From positions 49,363,313-49,427,312 of the forward strand of contig CM034541.1 of NCBI GenBank assembly GCA_020002185.1: DNA of 64,000 nt. The letters are read 5' to 3'. The translations under genes were made by a program, and so were the position numbers. Shown here in pieces: positions 61,503 to 64,000 of the stretch (within the stretch, counting starts at the first letter, position 1; each line of letters begins with the position of its first letter). The notes under the pieces were generated by a model, which was not told where the DNA came from, searched no databases, and saw only the letters and a list, made by a program, of their open reading frames with translations. The stretch is from Paraescarpia echinospica (taxonomy: Eukaryota > Annelida > Polychaeta > Sabellida > Siboglinidae).

Positions 61503-63290
61503 ATGTTGGGGAAACCTTTGCTGAGAAATAAATTCAGAAATCTGTTATGGCAATGTTTATTTTCTGTTTTTTCTTACAGACGGATTATGTGGGACTCTGT
61601 TCAACCACCTTTTCCCTCTGTTCACCGTGTGCCCTTGAGGGTCGTTTTCATGATTGTGTTGATTTCATTCCACTCCAATGGAATCAAGTTCCACGTTCTG
61701 TCTTTTGGACGTGGGCTTACCAAGACCTATGGTAAAAAAAAAGGTCTATTACACCCATTGGCAGAGAGACAAGTCGACTGATCGGTCAATATCTCTCAGA
61801 TCTTCACTCTATAGGTGACACACTCTCTGAAAGAGAAACCAGTCGTCTGACCGGTCAATTTCTCCTAATGCTTCGCATATCATTGGCCACTACGGCTGAC
61901 ACACTCTTTGTCAGAGAGATCAGTCGACGGACCGGTCAATCTCTCCTAGTGCCTCGCAGAGCATTGGACAGTATGGGTGATGCACTCTTTGTGTCCATTG
62001 ACCTTTCTGACGGTCACACTGTCACAGGTCTTCAATCATTAGAGCCTGGGATTGTCGGTCAGGAGATTGATAGCCTTTCTCATCAGGATCCTAATGAATA
62101 GCCCAGTTTGTCTTGTCATTCTGGAGGGACGTCTACAGTTTTCCATCATGACATTATGCGACTCAACTAGAAAGTCGCAAATATGGAGAAAACTTCCAGG
62201 TCAATCCGAAGACGTATTCTGACATCACAACTCAGAGGATGTCTCCCCTCGGTTGTCTGTTACTGCAAAAGGTTCCGAGGTCTGAGTTACTTCTGGGATT
62301 TCCAGCCAATCTCTTCCACTAGTAGGAAGCAGGCTAGCCTTTTAGTAAAAACGTGTTATTGGTTGGGTCCTTAAAATACAAAATACCTGGCTGGAGACCT
62401 GTTATAGACCTCCTACGTAAAGTCTGGCAGTTCATGGCACTTCCTTTTGGACTATCGATCAGCCCTTTAGAGAAACTAGTCCCTTAGGGTAAGCTCTGAC
62501 TGAGACCTCTCCAACGGCGACTACGGTCGCATTGGAACCAGGCTTATCACAGCATTCAGGTTTATATCGCTTTGAATCCAGAGTCCCATGTAGCTCTACT
62601 TTGGTGGACAAATATATCCAACCGGACGAATGAGGTCCCTATATGGACACCAGAGATAGATCTTTACCTGTTTCGGACAGCAGTATGTTAGGTTGGGGTG
62701 CCCACCTCGGGGATCTAACCGCTTCGGGGTTGTGGCTCCAGTCTCCATGCCTACCACGCATCAATGTTCTATAACTACGTGCGGTATGGCTGGATCTCCA
62801 GTCTTTTCTTCACACAGTATCCAACTTCAACGTGGCCATAATGTGCGAAAACATGTTGACAACTGCCTGCCTGAAAAATCAGGGGGAACCAAGTCGCAGG
62901 AAATGTGGGACTTAGCAGTTCAGATCTGGCTGTGGGCAGAGAGTCGAGGCATTGGCATGATTCCAAGACATATTCCAGACATATGAATGTCATGGTCGAC
63001 TCTCTCAGCAGGGAAAATCAGATCCTGAAATCAGAATGGAGTCTGAATCAAACGGTAGTGAATAGAGTATTTCGATTCTGGGGAAGACCTCATGTAGATC
63101 TGTCTGCTTCAGACAGAATGCCAATTGACAATCTTCATGTCTCCCATTCCGGAGAAAGAAGCTTGGAAAGTAGACAATCTGATACAGTCATGGTCGAACC
63201 TGTACGCTTATGCATACCTCCGACCAGCATGATGAGACATTGCCTGAACAAAATTGTTGCAGACAAAGCTGAAGTGATGAGGCTGAGGTT
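61503..63290 (+). pseudogene. DIRS-like retrotransposon, right copy
   Basis: Plus strand: gag-like part (61590-62101, RIMWDSVQPPFPSVHRVPLR; ATTADTLFVREISRRTGQSL), remnant of the basic part near 62270, only traces of reverse transcriptase (62395-62470), then RNase H (GLSSSDLAVGRESRHWHDSK-type frame, DSLSRENQILKSEWSLNQTV, VVNRVFRFWGRPHVDL) to LCIPPTSMMRHCLNKIVADK. Compared with the left copy most of the reverse transcriptase is deleted in two or more blocks. No recombinase. It fills the intron after the intact Ig exon. Confidence 0.75.
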
Positions 63291-64000
63291 TGGTGGCCAT
63301 GAGTCAGAATGCACGATTTCTTCGCATTCCTTGATTTCGGGTGAGAATGTAAGTAGCGTGGTGCGTGTTAAATTCTGATATAATCTCGAACTTGCACGCC
63401 GGTAAAATATAATGGATCGTGTAACAACCATATTGTCACCCAAGACACGTCCAAGACACGTCAACGCCTGTGATTATGCTGCGTTCCAATGGGTTCGTGG
63501 TGATCGTAGTCGCCACTCGTGTTCACCACCAAGCCCATCAGCAGTGCATTCCGGTGATTGTACGTAGTGAGCATGCGTAGGTATTGTTGATATTAGTTAC
63601 AAAACAAATTTTGTTTGTACGAGATAGTTGACCGAAATAAACATGGACTTTGTTAACGTTGTTGCGTAGCAGTCCTCGCATACTAAGTCTACATCTTTAC
63701 AATTATGAAATCCATTACGATTATTAGCGAAATCAAATGGCAGCGCTAGAAAACGAGGCAAGAAACATTTATTATTGAACAAACTGTAATATCTCCCGCC
63801 CACACGTTCTTACTGTCACTGATACTTCATACGTTTTTGCAATACAGCCATTACTCGCATTAGCGAAATTATAAAGTGTAAATGTAATGAAAATTAAAAA
63901 AATAAACGCCAATGATAAAAAAATTAATACAAACGTTATTTGATATGTCAAGTTACTAAAACACTGACGTGCACAGGCTACAAAATATATATGTTGATAT
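63291..64000. other. End of right arm, then unique non-coding DNA
   Basis: Homology to the left arm ends near 63475 (CACGTCAACGCCTG). The remainder is AT-rich with no recognised feature. Confidence 0.45.

Larger units (their letters stand above)
55352..63475 (-). repeat. Right arm of giant inverted duplication
   Basis: Inverted counterpart of 31945-45386, shorter because it lacks the fold-back element, the LINE and part of the DIRS-like element (over 1 kb within pol deleted), but with about 260-300 bp more next to the hAT-like terminus at 59100-59363. Confidence 0.85.

Overview
The window is non-coding-rich, AT-rich animal nuclear DNA. The reasons are short spliced exons in the phase typical of metazoan extracellular domains (calcium-binding EGF and Ig), many CA/GT, TA, TACA and TACG microsatellites, and relics of DIRS, Ty3/gypsy, Jockey/CR1-like and RTE-like retroelements, hAT, P/THAP-type and pogo-like DNA transposons. 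An aquatic invertebrate (deuterostome or lophotrochozoan) fits, but the sequence alone does not fix the species. Most long open frames are microsatellite or antisense artefacts; few host coding exons are convincing.

Layout. 1-2.7 kb: no gene, a few hairpins. 2.73-14.82 kb: a fold-back structure with about 2.3-kb inverted arms, each made of two diverged tandem units, around a 7.5-kb loop that holds a broken THAP/P-type transposase and a 1,000-N gap. 14.8-24 kb: decayed LINE and hAT relics, minisatellites and two doubtful open frames. 24.4-29.2 kb (minus strand): four exons of a cell-surface gene, in transcription order two Ig-type exons (one with a one-base insertion) then two near-identical EGF exons, with a gypsy integrase relic between them. 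29.9-31.9 kb: LINE fragments in scrambled order.

31.9-63.5 kb: a very large imperfect inverted duplication. Left arm (about 13.4 kb) and right arm (about 8.1 kb) share, in mirror order, a DIRS-like element, a pogo-like MITE, an Ig V-type exon, about 4 kb of non-coding DNA and an RTE fragment. The left arm carries extra insertions whose empty sites can be read in the right arm: a 1.4-kb fold-back element (39.64-41.04 kb) and a 2.3-kb LINE (42.13-44.43 kb). The loop (45.4-55.3 kb) holds a direct duplication and several palindromes with TA-repeat centres, one of them perfect over 650 bp.

How it fits together: the Ig exon of the left arm (minus strand) lies upstream of the minus-strand Ig and EGF exons, so they may be one Ig/EGF receptor or adhesion gene with its intron swollen by DIRS and LINE insertions. 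The left Ig exon is frameshifted by a 5-base deletion, while its mirror copy on the plus strand is intact. The alternatives are a real inverted segmental duplication or a head-to-head join of two haplotypes in a heterozygous assembly.
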